DNA of 64,000 nucleotides, taken from positions 2,666,001 to 2,730,000 of the forward strand of contig NZ_CP024190.1 of NCBI RefSeq assembly GCF_003391395.1, read 5' to 3'. Numbering within the stretch: position 1 is the first letter of the stretch; each line of letters begins with the position of its first letter. The translations under genes and the position numbers were made by a program. Below, piece after piece: positions 34,130-45,812 of this stretch. This DNA comes from Mycobacterium marinum. GTDB taxonomy: Bacteria > Actinomycetota > Actinomycetes > Mycobacteriales > Mycobacteriaceae. The notes beneath the pieces were generated by a model that was not told where the DNA came from, searched no databases, and was given only the letters and a program-made list of their open reading frames with translations.

Positions 34130-36429
34130 GCTTGGCGCTCCAACAGGACGACCGGCAGCTCAGAGAACAGTTCGGCGGCGGATGCCGGCCCGCTTGCCAA
34201 GGCGCCGGTGAGAGTGTCGGTCCAGGACCCCTCGGGCAACGGCAATACCGTGTCACCCCAGCCATTTTCTTGCAGTCCTACCGTCCAGCGGGTCACCGCG
34301 ACCAGGATGTCCTCGCCACGGCGAAACGCCACGATGTGATCTTCGGCGGTGCCACTGGCAAGCACCGGAATGTAGGCGCCGCGCAGGAAGCACTCCGGGC
34401 GGGAACGCCGCATTCGAAGGGCCGTGCTTACGACCCGGATCTTGGGATGCCGCAACTCTCGCAGCGCGGCTCGGCGGACGGCGTAGTCGACGGGGCGCCG
34501 GTTGTCCGGATCGACCAGGCTGTCCTCCCACAGCTCGGTGCCCTGATAAACGTCGGGTATCCCGGGCACGGTCAGCGCGAGCAGCTTCTGGCCCAGCGCG
34601 TCACTGGCGGCGTGGGGATTGAGGCGATCCACGAGTTGGGTCAGCTGCCCGGCCACCGGACCATCCAGGACGACGTCCAGCCACCGGTGTACCGCGTCTT
34701 CGAAAGTGGAGTCCGGGTCGTTCCAGCTGGTATGCCAAGCCGCTTCCCGAATCGCCTTCTCCGCGTAGCCGTGCAGCCGGTCGCGCAGCTGCTCGCTGAC
34801 TTCCCCGGTGACCGGCCAGACGCCGAAGATGTTCTGCCACAGGAACTGTCCCGTTGCCCGGTCAGGGGAGGGGGCTTGGCTTTCGGCGCGGGCGACGAAT
34901 TCCGCCCATAGTGAAGGAACCTGGGACAACACGCTGATTCTCGCTCGCACGTCTTCGCCGCGCTTGGTGTCGTGGGTGGTCAACGTCGTCATGGTCTGCG
35001 GCCACATCCGGGCGCGGGTGGCCGCACTGTGATGAAACTCTGCGGCGCTGACTCCAAACCGGTGCGGCTCGCCACCCACCTCGTTGAGTGACACCAGCCG
35101 GGCGTCTCGGTAGAACAAGCAGTCCTCGACGGCCTTGGCGGTCACCGCGCCGCACAGTTGCTGCAGCCGGCCGGCGGGTTCGCCGCCGTGGGCCAAAGCC
35201 GTCGCCACCAGCTGCAGCGGCGGGCCTAATTCGGTTGCCGCAATACAGGTTTCGGCGATCGCGGTCGGCATGATCGAGGCCAGCCCGGGGTAATCGCAGC
35301 GGTAGACGCCGATATGGGTAAGCAACGCGGCCACCGCCTCACCCAGCAGCGGATGATCCCGGCCGGCCGTCGCGGCAATGCTTCGTCTCAACCGGCTCAA
35401 TTCGCTGGACAGGGTGTCGGTTGTCGCCCGGATCTTGAGATCGGCCAACAGTGCCGCCATGGCCTGGTAGTCCACGTCGCTGGACTCGACCAGCGCGGTG
35501 AGCTCTGCCGCTCCCGCCGGGTCGACGAAGAGTCCGCCGAGCTCTCGTAGCACGTCATAGCCCGTTGTGCCGGCCACCGGCAGCGTGGGCTCCAACGCCT
35601 CGTCGGCGGCCAGGATCTTCTCGATCACAATCCAGGCCTGCTGGCCGACCAGTTCGCGCAGCCATTGAAGATAGCCGCAGGGATCGGACAGCCCATCGGG
35701 GTGGTCGATACGAAGACCATCGACGAGTCCGTCGGCGAACCAACGTGCGATCTCGACATGGCTGGCATCGAAAACCGTGCGATCCTCTTGGCGTAGCCCG
35801 GCCAACGAGGTGATCGAGAAAAACCGGCGATAACCGCACAGTCCGCGTCGCCAGCCCACCAATCGGTAGTGCTGGCGCTCATGCACCTCGGCTCCGGTGC
35901 CGGTACCGGTACCGGTACCCGCAGCGATGGGGAATGCCAGCGAGCCCAGCCGCAGCAGGTCCCCGTCGACCAACAGGTCGGCCACGTCTGCGTCAGAACC
36001 CAGCACCGGCAGCACGATTCGACCGTGCTCGTCGAGATCCCAGTCGATGTCGAAATACCCCGCATACTCGGAGTTGCGGCCGTGACGCAGCACATCCCAC
36101 CACCACATGTTCTGTTGCGGCCGATCGACACCCACGTGGTTGGGCACGATGTCCACAATCAGGCCCATGCCGCGAGCCCGCGCCGCCGCGGATAGCCGCG
36201 CCAAGCCGTCGGGGCCGCCGATCTCGGCTGACACCGTGGTCGGGTCGGTGACGTCATAGCCGTGGGAGGACCCCGCTACGGCGGTCAGGATAGGGGACAG
36301 GTAAAGATGGGAAACACCAAGCTCGCTGAGGTAATCCAGCACATTCTCGGCGTCTGCGAAAGTAAATCCGAATCCGCTTGATGGGCCGCGCAGCTGTAGT
36401 CGGTAGGTGGACAGGACGGGAAAGCCCAT
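34126..36429 (-). CDS. treY: Maltooligosyltrehalose synthase
   Basis: GH13 enzyme that isomerises the terminal alpha-1,4 bond of maltodextrin to alpha,alpha-1,1; 767 residues. The catalytic Asp is in DGLRIDHPDG and Glu in WIVIEKILAADE. The start MGFPVLSTYRLQL is typical. A hexanucleotide tandem repeat encodes a Gly-Thr run (GTGTGTGTG) near residue 175. It sits 3 bases after treX and overlaps treZ, so treX-treY-treZ form one operon. Confidence 0.96.
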   Translation of the reverse strand: MGFPVLSTYRLQLRGPSSGFGFTFADAENVLDYLSELGVSHLYLSPILTAVAGSSHGYDVTDPTTVSAEIGGPDGLARLSAAARARGMGLIVDIVPNHVGVDRPQQNMWWWDVLRHGRNSEYAGYFDIDWDLDEHGRIVLPVLGSDADVADLLVDGDLLRLGSLAFPIAAGTGTGTGTGAEVHERQHYRLVGWRRGLCGYRRFFSITSLAGLRQEDRTVFDASHVEIARWFADGLVDGLRIDHPDGLSDPCGYLQWLRELVGQQAWIVIEKILAADEALEPTLPVAGTTGYDVLRELGGLFVDPAGAAELTALVESSDVDYQAMAALLADLKIRATTDTLSSELSRLRRSIAATAGRDHPLLGEAVAALLTHIGVYRCDYPGLASIMPTAIAETCIAATELGPPLQLVATALAHGGEPAGRLQQLCGAVTAKAVEDCLFYRDARLVSLNEVGGEPHRFGVSAAEFHHSAATRARMWPQTMTTLTTHDTKRGEDVRARISVLSQVPSLWAEFVARAESQAPSPDRATGQFLWQNIFGVWPVTGEVSEQLRDRLHGYAEKAIREAAWHTSWNDPDSTFEDAVHRWLDVVLDGPVAGQLTQLVDRLNPHAASDALGQKLLALTVPGIPDVYQGTELWEDSLVDPDNRRPVDYAVRRAALRELRHPKIRVVSTALRMRRSRPECFLRGAYIPVLASGTAEDHIVAFRRGEDILVAVTRWTVGLQENGWGDTVLPLPEGSWTDTLTGALASGPASAAELFSELPVVLLERQA
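35894..35917 (+). repeat. Hexanucleotide tandem repeat inside treY
   Basis: Four tandem units CCGGT(G/A), coding on the other strand for a Gly-Thr repeat in a loop of TreY. Because the unit is 6 bases, slippage would change length without a frameshift. Confidence 0.8.
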
Positions 36430-36432
36430 GGG

Positions 36433-38610
<2,178 letters not shown>

Positions 38611-38616
38611 CGTATG

Positions 38617-38622
38617 ACCTTA
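38617..38622 (-). promoter_or_regulatory. Leaderless -10 box of the treXYZ operon
   Basis: On the minus strand TAAGGT ends 6 bases before the treX ATG and fits TANNNT; there is no ribosome site, so transcription probably starts at the initiation codon. Confidence 0.5.
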
Positions 38623-38709
38623 TCCGCGTTGGGGGTTGGTCCGCGTATTTCGCGCTGACAAGCCCGGCGCCCTGTCGGGCCGGCGCGGCCGGACAGGCGA
38701 GGGCGGATC

Positions 38710-40875
38710 TCACCACCAGCCGGTGATTGCTGCGATCTGCCGCCCGAGTTCGGGGGCCATGGTGCGGGCATAGGTGGGTGTCATGTGGTGAGCGTCACGG
38801 TAGATCAGCACATTTCCCTCGACCGCGCGACAGTAGTCGGGCCGACATATCGCGTCTGACATGTCGATCGGTTTGAGGTTCGGGAACCGGTCTACGAAAT
38901 CCAACGTGGTGTTGTAGTCCGACAGCAGTTCAGAGCGCTTGATTCCGCAGGACTGCGCATCGCCCCCCTTGGCCAGGCAGTCCGCCGGTTTGAACGGCTG
39001 GCCGTCCTTGACCATCCAGGGAGTGTCCCGAACCGCGAGGACGGGAATGTTGTTGTCGGCAAATGTTTGCCAGATACCGATGTAGGTGGCCGGCATGACG
39101 TCGCCCGGCTTGATGTTCCACGGCCGTGTCGACGTGGTGAACACATAGTCGGGACGGTCGGTGACCAGTTTCTCCATCGTCTTCTGCACCCACTCGCGGC
39201 ACTGCGGGTACGGGGCGTTGTTGCCCATGATCAGCGGGACTTCTTCGGTGGACAGCGGGCAGCCCATCTTGAGGTACGTCACCACCTTGAAGTGATGCAG
39301 ACGCCCGAGCAGATCCAGTGCCGGAAGCCAATGTTCGGCGTGCGAACCTCCGGCGAGCGCGATGGTCCGGGAAGCGTCCACATCGCCGTAGGTGCAATTG
39401 ACCAGCGCCGGATTGACGAAGTCACTGATGCAGCCGTCTCGAGTGGAAGCGGGAAAGTCGCCTTTGGCTTCGAACACGGTGGGGCGCATCCGCAGTTTGG
39501 GCACCCGGACATGGTCGGTCAGGGCACGTGCTCCGGGATAGTCGTTGGCGCTGAGTCCCCGGAGCTCTTTGCCGGAGGCGCGTTCGACGATCACGTGCTC
39601 TCGCCAGGTGAACGACGTAGCGGTCAGGGTGACGCCCAGCAACACCACGACCGACCCCATCGCGATGGTCGGCCGGCGCAACCGGAGCTGCCAGGGAATC
39701 GCTTGCGTCTTGACTGCGGCGGCGGTGCCCGACGGCGCGCGATACCGCAATGGGTCTTCGACGTGGCGAGTGGTCAGAAATGCCAGTACTCCCGATACCA
39801 GCAGTATCGCTGCACCCTCGATGAAGTTTGCGTGCCGGTGGCCGGTGTAGGAGAGCCAGAAGATCAGCAGCGGCCAGTGCCATAGGTACAGCGAGTAGGC
39901 CATCGCGCCGAGCGTCACCAGTGGCCCGGCGGCCAGCAGTCGATTGGGTAGCGGAAGACGGTCGCGGGTGCTCGGATGGGCCTGCCGGTTGGCCCCAGCC
40001 ATGATCATCAGCATCGCCGCGCCGACTGGTACCAACGCCCATGGGCCAGGAAATTCTTGGACGCCGTTGATCAGGGCGCCGCACGACAGGACTATCGCCA
40101 ACCCCACGGTGGCCGCGATGGTGCGCAGCCACATCGGCCAGCGAATGTAGGGCACCAGCGCACCCACCAGCGCCCCCAGGAGCAGCTCCCAGGCCCGCGC
40201 AAAGCTGTTGTAGTACGCGGTCGGCTGGTAGGCCTGGTGGGCGATGATCGCATAAACAAAGGACGCGATCGTGAGCGCGCTGAGCAGCACCACGAACATG
40301 GTCCGCAGATGGGTGCCGAGCAGACGCCGGAACAAAAAGGTGCACCCGGCGATCAAAAGCAGGAAGGCCAGATAGAACTGGCCCTGCACCGACATCGACC
40401 AGATGTGCTGTAGCGGGCTGACCGCTTCGCCGGCGCGCAGGTAGTCCGCGGCAGAGTTGGCCAGTTCCCAGTTCTGGTAGTAGCCCAGACTGGCCAGGCT
40501 CTGGTCGGCGAACGCTTCCCATCGGGTCTGCGGTTGAACCAGGATGGTGAGCAACGCACAGGCGGCTAGGACCACGACCATGGCCGGCAGCAGCCGGCGG
40601 ATCAGCCGGATCAGCTCAGTTACCGGTGAGAGCTTCAGACTCGGATTCAGGGCGGTGCGCAGAATCTTGCCGCCGAAAAAGAACCCCGATAGCGCCAAGA
40701 AGACGTCCACTCCGCCGGAAACCCGGCCGAACCAAACGTGGAATATGGCTACGAGGGCGATCGCGATACCGCGCAAACCGTCCAGATCATGGCGGTAAAA
40801 GCCGGTTTTTCGGGTCCCCATAGCGACCGGCGCCGCGGCGGCGGTCGGTGATGTGGGCGGTGTCAGCGTCTGCAT
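38710..40875 (-). CDS. Membrane acyltransferase-3 / SGNH hydrolase fusion (OafA-like, Rv1565c-like)
   Basis: A 721-residue protein. Residues about 25-430 form the acyltransferase-3 membrane domain of roughly ten helices, beginning RHDLDGLRGIAIALVAIFHVWFG with the conserved His. The C-terminal extracytoplasmic SGNH domain has the block I Ser in LAGGSHAEHW and a D-x-x-H near the end (YRDAHHMTPTY). Such fusions O-acetylate or O-acylate surface sugars. Separated from ripD by an intrinsic terminator. Confidence 0.92.
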   Translation of the reverse strand: MQTLTPPTSPTAAAAPVAMGTRKTGFYRHDLDGLRGIAIALVAIFHVWFGRVSGGVDVFLALSGFFFGGKILRTALNPSLKLSPVTELIRLIRRLLPAMVVVLAACALLTILVQPQTRWEAFADQSLASLGYYQNWELANSAADYLRAGEAVSPLQHIWSMSVQGQFYLAFLLLIAGCTFLFRRLLGTHLRTMFVVLLSALTIASFVYAIIAHQAYQPTAYYNSFARAWELLLGALVGALVPYIRWPMWLRTIAATVGLAIVLSCGALINGVQEFPGPWALVPVGAAMLMIMAGANRQAHPSTRDRLPLPNRLLAAGPLVTLGAMAYSLYLWHWPLLIFWLSYTGHRHANFIEGAAILLVSGVLAFLTTRHVEDPLRYRAPSGTAAAVKTQAIPWQLRLRRPTIAMGSVVVLLGVTLTATSFTWREHVIVERASGKELRGLSANDYPGARALTDHVRVPKLRMRPTVFEAKGDFPASTRDGCISDFVNPALVNCTYGDVDASRTIALAGGSHAEHWLPALDLLGRLHHFKVVTYLKMGCPLSTEEVPLIMGNNAPYPQCREWVQKTMEKLVTDRPDYVFTTSTRPWNIKPGDVMPATYIGIWQTFADNNIPVLAVRDTPWMVKDGQPFKPADCLAKGGDAQSCGIKRSELLSDYNTTLDFVDRFPNLKPIDMSDAICRPDYCRAVEGNVLIYRDAHHMTPTYARTMAPELGRQIAAITGWW

Positions 40876-40894
40876 GGTCGACTGACAATTTACC

Positions 40895-40950
40895 GAAAAG
40901 CCACCTGCTTCCCTCGCTGAGCAGCGATGTCAGCGAGAGATGCAGGTGGC
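40895..40950 (-). terminator. Intrinsic terminator of ripD
   Basis: Read on the minus strand, a 9-base perfect stem GCCACCTGC/GCAGGTGGC (40950-40942 and 40908-40900) encloses a second stem TCGCTG/CAGCGA. TTTTC follows immediately. It lies in the 107 bases between the ripD stop and the acyltransferase start. Confidence 0.8.
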
Positions 40951-40982
40951 GTGGGTTGGGAACTACCCCGGTTGACGGTCGG

Positions 40983-41762
40983 TTACCGCGCGGTGGTGGC
41001 CGGAGCCGGCTGCAGCGGCACCAACTGTGTCGGTGCCTGCTGAACTGGGGATTGCTGGGTCGGCAGCTGTTGTAGGGGGACTTGTTGGGTCGGCGCCTGG
41101 CGGGTCGGTGCCTGCAGCGGTGCCTGCTGAGTCGGCAACTGTTGGGCGGGTGCCTGTTGCAGCGGTGCCTGCTGAGTCGGCACCTGCTGAGTCGGCACCT
41201 GCTGCAGCGGTGCCTGTCGAAGCGGGGTCTGCGGCAGCGGTGTCTGCTGCAACGGCGCTTGCGAAGCGCCGAGGATCCGGACCAGGTAAGGCATCATGTC
41301 GGTGGTGCGTACCGGCGAGACCTGCACGACGTCGCCCACCTCCAACATCTGCCCGTTTCCGAGGTACATCGCCACGCTCTGGGTGCCCTCGGGGCCGTAG
41401 AAGAGCAGGTCGGCCTTGCGGGCCTGCTGCGGCAGGACCTTCTGGCCGACTTTGTACATCTCACCGGAGGAGCGCGGCAGCTTGATCCCAGCGCCGGCGT
41501 AGGCGTATTGGATCAACCCCGACGCGTCGAATCCGACGGTGTAGATGCCCGTCCCCTTGCCGCGGGACGGACCCGTGATACCGCCGCCGGCCCAGGAGAA
41601 CGGCACGCCGCGCTGCGAAAGTCCGCGCGCGACCACGACGTCGGTTGCCTGCTGGTAGTCCACCGGCCGGACACTGGGGTCGGCGGCCGCGATGCCCGGG
41701 GCGGCCGCCATCGGGGCCGCCATCATCACCAAACCGATCGCGAAGGCGTAGATGCGTTTCAT
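40983..41762 (-). CDS. ripD: Non-catalytic NlpC/P60 peptidoglycan-binding protein RipD
   Basis: A 259-residue secreted protein with signal peptide MKRIYAFAIGLVMMAAPMAA. The NlpC/P60 domain (about 35-165) lacks its catalytic residues. The Cys of the usual DCSG is Ala80 in FDASGLIQYAYAG, and the catalytic His position is Ser129 in TQSVAMYLG. M. tuberculosis RipD is likewise reported as a non-catalytic peptidoglycan binder. The C-terminal 90 residues are a Pro/Gln-rich degenerate pentapeptide tail. A hairpin terminator follows. Confidence 0.93.
   Translation of the reverse strand: MKRIYAFAIGLVMMAAPMAAAPGIAAADPSVRPVDYQQATDVVVARGLSQRGVPFSWAGGGITGPSRGKGTGIYTVGFDASGLIQYAYAGAGIKLPRSSGEMYKVGQKVLPQQARKADLLFYGPEGTQSVAMYLGNGQMLEVGDVVQVSPVRTTDMMPYLVRILGASQAPLQQTPLPQTPLRQAPLQQVPTQQVPTQQAPLQQAPAQQLPTQQAPLQAPTRQAPTQQVPLQQLPTQQSPVQQAPTQLVPLQPAPATTAR
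40998..41258 (-). repeat. Coding tandem repeat, (A/V)PxQQ tail of RipD
   Basis: Degenerate 15-base units encode about 17 pentapeptides such as APLQQ, VPTQQ, LPTQQ and APAQQ at residues 169-255. The tail has low sequence complexity, is probably disordered and is likely variable in length between strains. Confidence 0.85.
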
Positions 41763-42107
41763 CGGGATTCCAATCTCCTAGGCTCTCCCAGGCCCTCTGG
41801 TGGGCCTCCTGTGCCTCAGCGCGGTGACTTCGCGCGTCCGCCGCTGTTCCATGACTCACGCGATGGCCGCTACGTCGAGACCTAACGCCGTTGCATGACA
41901 GTTGGAAACGTGAACCAGTCGGTTAGGTCGCTGTATTCACATCAGTCACTACAGCCACTTTGACAACGGATGTGTTCGCTCGCCAGGTCCCCAGGTCATT
42001 TTTTGTCTTAACGTGACCGGACAGTGACTGTGCTGGTCAGTGGCCTATCGGCGGTTGTGATTTCGGTCTCAGCAGCCGTGCTGGCCGCGCTCGGGGAGCC
42101 GTGTCGA
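41763..42107. other. Intergenic region upstream of ripD
   Basis: 345 bases without a gene. It should hold the ripD promoter. A short perfect hairpin AGGCCC/GGGCCT lies at 41790-41807, close before an AGGAG ribosome site on the ripD strand. I looked for a ydaO-type c-di-AMP riboswitch, common before cell-wall hydrolase genes in actinobacteria, and did not find its conserved GGGUGAAUC-type blocks. Confidence 0.5.
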
Positions 42108-42560
42108 TCAGTGCCAGTAGGTTTCACTGAAGCCGGTCAGCGCGTACCCGATCACCGAAGTGACCGTGATGACGGCGATGGCGATGATCGGCCAGAAGGA
42201 CATGTACCAGCCCTTCACCATGGAAACCAGCGGGCCGATCACGGCTGCGGCCACGGCCGCGCCGATGCCGCCCCACATGACCGGATAGATGTAGTAGTTG
42301 ACGGCGAATGGCACAGGGGGGCAGTCCTCGGAAATGCACACGTTCTGGGAGAAGGCGAATAGCTGCGACGGCCAACTGGTCGTGGTCACCACAACCAGTA
42401 GCGCGCCCAAGAACGCGACCGTGAGGATCACATCCAGTGGAGCAATGCGCAGCGTGAGGATCTGCGGTGGCCGATCCTCGGTGTGGTCGGGGATCGGCGT
42501 TGCGTCGGTGTCTGAACCGGTCGTGTGGTCGTGCTGGTTCGGCAAAGCCATGTCATGCAT
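42108..42560 (-). CDS. Small integral membrane protein (Rv1567c-like)
   Basis: A 150-residue protein with a polar, His/Asp-rich N-terminus of about 38 residues and three hydrophobic helices. The first loop (NVCISEDCPPVPFAV) has two cysteines 6 residues apart, probably a disulfide outside the membrane. Conserved in mycobacteria without known function. Divergent from bioA; the start may be ATG 42560 or the third-codon-later ATG. Confidence 0.82.
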   Translation of the reverse strand: MHDMALPNQHDHTTGSDTDATPIPDHTEDRPPQILTLRIAPLDVILTVAFLGALLVVVTTTSWPSQLFAFSQNVCISEDCPPVPFAVNYYIYPVMWGGIGAAVAAAVIGPLVSMVKGWYMSFWPIIAIAVITVTSVIGYALTGFSETYWH

Positions 42561-42630
42561 GCTTCCCGATGTCCGGGCTTTGTGCGACCCGCAGCCGCGC
42601 GGGCCCAGGTACGGCCGCGTTCGGCTCGGT

Positions 42631-42636
42631 TACCCT
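42631..42636 (+). promoter_or_regulatory. Leaderless -10 box of bioA
   Basis: TACCCT ends 8 bases before ATG 42645. The same TACCCT occurs before bioB, although that copy may not be the -10 there. No ribosome site precedes bioA. Confidence 0.45.
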
Positions 42637-42644
42637 CGGATTCC

Positions 42645-43958
42645 ATGTCTGCCGCCGACACATCGAGGGGCGGTTTGACGCCCGAGCAAATCGGTGCGAT
42701 CGATGCCGCCCACGTGTGGCACCCCTACAGCACCATTGGCACCACGGCCGCACCCAACCTGGTAGTGGTCTCGGCTCGCGGCGCCTGGCTGACCTTGATC
42801 CACGATGGCCAGCCGATCGAGGTGCTCGACGCGATGAGCTCCTGGTGGACCTCGGTCCACGGGCATGGGCACCCAGTGCTGGACGCGGCCGTGAGCGCCC
42901 AGGTGGGCACGATGAGCCACGTCATGTTCGGTGGGTTGACCCACGAACCGGCGGCCAGGCTGGCCAAACTGCTCGTCGATATCACCCCGGCCGGTTTGGA
43001 AACGGTCTTTTTCAGCGACTCCGGATCGGTGGCGGTGGAAGTCGCGGTGAAGATGGCGTTGCAGTATTGGCGCAGTCGTGGCCGGCCGGGAAAGCACCGC
43101 CTGATGACCTGGCGCGGCGGCTACCACGGCGACACTTTCACGCCGATGAGCGTCTGCGACCCCGAGGGCGGGATGCACTCGCTATGGACCGACATCCTGG
43201 CCCGGCAAGTGTTCGCGCCGCACGTGCCACACGATTACGACCCCGCCTACAGCGCGGCGTTCGAAGCGCAACTGGCACAGCATGCCGCCGAATTGGCGGC
43301 CGTCGTCGTCGAACCGGTGGTGCAAGGAGCGGGCGGGATGCGCTTCCACGACCCGCGCTATCTGGCTGACCTGCGAGATTTCTGTCGGCGCCATGAGGTG
43401 CTCTTGATCTTCGACGAGATCGCCACCGGCTTCGGCCGCACCGGCGAACTCTTCGCTGCCGACCATGCCGGGGTGAGCCCGGACATCATGTGCGTCGGCA
43501 AGGCGCTCACCGGTGGTTATCTCAGTCTGGCCGCCACGTTGTGCACGACGGACATCGCGCACACCATCAGCGCCGGTGCGGCCGGCGCGCTGATGCACGG
43601 ACCGACCTTCATGGCGAATCCGCTGGCCTGCGCGGTGTCGGTGGCCAGCGTCGAGCTGCTGCTCGAACAGGACTGGCGAGGCACGGTCGCCGGGATCGCT
43701 TCCGGTTTGACCACCGGACTCGAACCCGCTCGGGCATTGCCAGGGGTGACCGACGTGCGGGTACGCGGCGCGATCGGCGTGATCGAATGCGACCGACCGG
43801 TCAATTTGTCTGTCGCCACCCCAGTTGCCCTAGAGCACGGTGTCTGGCTGCGTCCGTTTCGCAACCTGGTCTACGCGATGCCGCCATACATCTGCGCCCC
43901 GGATGAGATCGCGCAGATCAGCTCCGCGATGGTCGAGGTCGCGCGTCTCGTAGGCTGA
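42645..43958 (+). CDS. bioA: Adenosylmethionine-8-amino-7-oxononanoate aminotransferase (DAPA synthase)
   Basis: PLP enzyme that aminates KAPA to DAPA with SAM as amino donor; 437 residues, the same length as in M. tuberculosis. HVWHPYSTIG at the N-terminus is characteristic. Class III aminotransferase motifs are FFSDSGSVAVEVAVKMA, LIFDEIATGFGRTG and PLP Lys in IMCVGKALTGGYLSLA. The open frame from 42525 is longer; ATG 42645 fits the family and the -10 box. First gene of bioA-bioF-bioD. Confidence 0.97.
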   Translation: MSAADTSRGGLTPEQIGAIDAAHVWHPYSTIGTTAAPNLVVVSARGAWLTLIHDGQPIEVLDAMSSWWTSVHGHGHPVLDAAVSAQVGTMSHVMFGGLTHEPAARLAKLLVDITPAGLETVFFSDSGSVAVEVAVKMALQYWRSRGRPGKHRLMTWRGGYHGDTFTPMSVCDPEGGMHSLWTDILARQVFAPHVPHDYDPAYSAAFEAQLAQHAAELAAVVVEPVVQGAGGMRFHDPRYLADLRDFCRRHEVLLIFDEIATGFGRTGELFAADHAGVSPDIMCVGKALTGGYLSLAATLCTTDIAHTISAGAAGALMHGPTFMANPLACAVSVASVELLLEQDWRGTVAGIASGLTTGLEPARALPGVTDVRVRGAIGVIECDRPVNLSVATPVALEHGVWLRPFRNLVYAMPPYICAPDEIAQISSAMVEVARLVG

Positions 43959-43964
43959 AGGCTC

Positions 43965-45134
43965 ATGGGCGCCCCCACACAGATTCCGATTGAGACGTCG
44001 CCGCTGGCCTGGCTGGACGCTGTCGAACGGCAGCGCCGCGATGCTGGGCTGCGTCGCTCGCTGCGCCCGCGTCCTCCCGTCGGTACCGAGTTGGACCTTG
44101 CGTCCAACGATTACCTGGGGCTGTCCCAGCACCCCGACGTGATTGAAGGCGGTGTCCAGGCACTGCGCATCTGGGGCGCAGGCGCCACCGGTTCGCGCCT
44201 GGTCACCGGCGACACCGAGCTGCACCAGCAGTTGGAAGCCGAACTCGCCGAATACGTCGGCGCTGCCGCGGGCCTGTTGTTTTCGTCGGGTTACACGGCG
44301 AACTTGGGAGCCGTCGTCGGCCTGTCCGGGCCGGGTTCGCTCTTGGTCTCCGATGCGTACTCGCACGCGTCCCTGGTGGACGCCTGCCGCCTTTCGCGCG
44401 CTCGGGTGGTCGTGACGCCGCACCGCGACGTTGCTGCGGTGGACGCGGCGCTGGCCTCGCGCGACGAGCAACGGGCCATGGTCATCACCGACTCGGTGTT
44501 CAGCGCCGACGGCACCTTGGCCCCGCTTCGTGAGTTGCTCGCCGCCTGCCGCCGGCACCGGGCCCTGCTCGTCATCGACGAGGCGCACGGACTGGGCGTT
44601 CGCGGTGGCGGGCGCGGGCTGTTGCACGAGCTGGGGCTGGCGGGTGCGCCCGATGTGGTGCTGACCACGACGCTGTCGAAAGCTCTCGGCAGCCAGGGCG
44701 GTGCCGTTCTGGGGCCGGCCGCGGTGCGTGCGCACCTCATCGATGCGGCCCGGCCGTTCATCTTCGACACCGGTTTGGCGCCGGCCGCAGTGGGCGCGGC
44801 GCGGGCCGCGCTGGGTGTGCTCAAGGCCGAACAGTGGCGGCCCGACGCGGTGTTGCAGAACGCCCGTGAACTTGCCGACATCTGCGACGTGCCCGAGACG
44901 CCGCAGTCCGCGGTGGTGTCCGTGCTGCTGGGCGACCCGGAGGTGGCGCTGGCCGCCGCGACGGCCTGTCTGGACGCCGGTGTCAAAGTGGGGTGCTTCC
45001 GGCCCCCGACGGTGCCCGCCGGGACATCACGGCTGAGACTGACGGCGCGCGCGTCGTTGAGTCCTGACGAGATGGAGCTGGCCCGGCGGGTGCTGACCGA
45101 CGTTCTTCTCGGCCCTGCCGCGGCACGCCGTTGA
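43965..45134 (+). CDS. bioF: 8-amino-7-oxononanoate synthase
   Basis: PLP-dependent condensation of pimeloyl thioester with alanine to KAPA; 389 residues. Typical blocks are [49 protein letters not shown] and PLP Lys in [13 protein letters not shown]. It starts 6 bases after bioA and overlaps bioD by four bases. Equivalent to bioF1 of M. tuberculosis. Confidence 0.96.
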
Positions 45135-45811
45135 CCGTCCTGTGCGTCACCGGCACCTGCACCGGGGTCGGCAAGACGGTCGTCACCGCGGCGCTGGCGT
45201 CCCAGGCGAACCAAGCGGGTATCGACGTGGTTGTGTGCAAACCCGTTCAGACTGGCACCGGCAACGGCGACGACGATCTGGCCGAGATAGGTCGGCTATC
45301 CGGGGTAACCGAGCTGGTCGGCTTGGCGCGTTACCCGTTGCCGATGGCGCCTGTCGCGGCGGCGGAGCAGGCCGGGCAGCCGCTGCCCAGCCGCGATCAG
45401 TTGGTGCAGCACATTCGGGGTCTGGACCGTCCGGGCCGGTTGACGCTCGTCGAAGGTGCAGGCGGATTGCTCGTCGAGCTCGCCGACTCCGGCGGCACGC
45501 TGCGGGACCTCGCGGTCGATCTGGGTGCCGCCATGCTGGTGGTGGTCGCCGCGGGACTGGGCACGCTCAATCACACCGCATTGACCCTGGAAGCGCTTGC
45601 GGCGCAGAAGGTTTCATGCGCCGGTCTGGTGCTCGGCAGTTGGCCGGCGCATCCCGGATTGGTGGAATCCTCGAATCGGGACGCCCTGGCTCGCTTGGCT
45701 CCCATGCGGGCCGTGCTTTCCGCCGGAGCCGCGCAGCTCAGCGTTGCGGACTTCGCGGTCATGAGTGCGGGCGCGTTCGACCGCGAATGGGTAGCCACGT
45801 TGGTCGGTTGA
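45131..45811 (+). CDS. bioD: Dethiobiotin synthetase
   Basis: Closes the ureido ring of DAPA with CO2 and ATP; 226 residues. The P-loop [11 protein letters not shown] lies near the N-terminus, [10 protein letters not shown] binds substrate, and [12 protein letters not shown] is the Mg/ATP block. TTG 45131 overlaps the bioF stop (TTGA). Length equals M. tuberculosis BioD. Confidence 0.95.
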
Positions 45812-45812
45812 G

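Noticed and set aside
41763..41940. Possible ydaO c-di-AMP riboswitch before ripD
   Set aside because: The conserved sequence blocks are absent; only a short GC hairpin is present.
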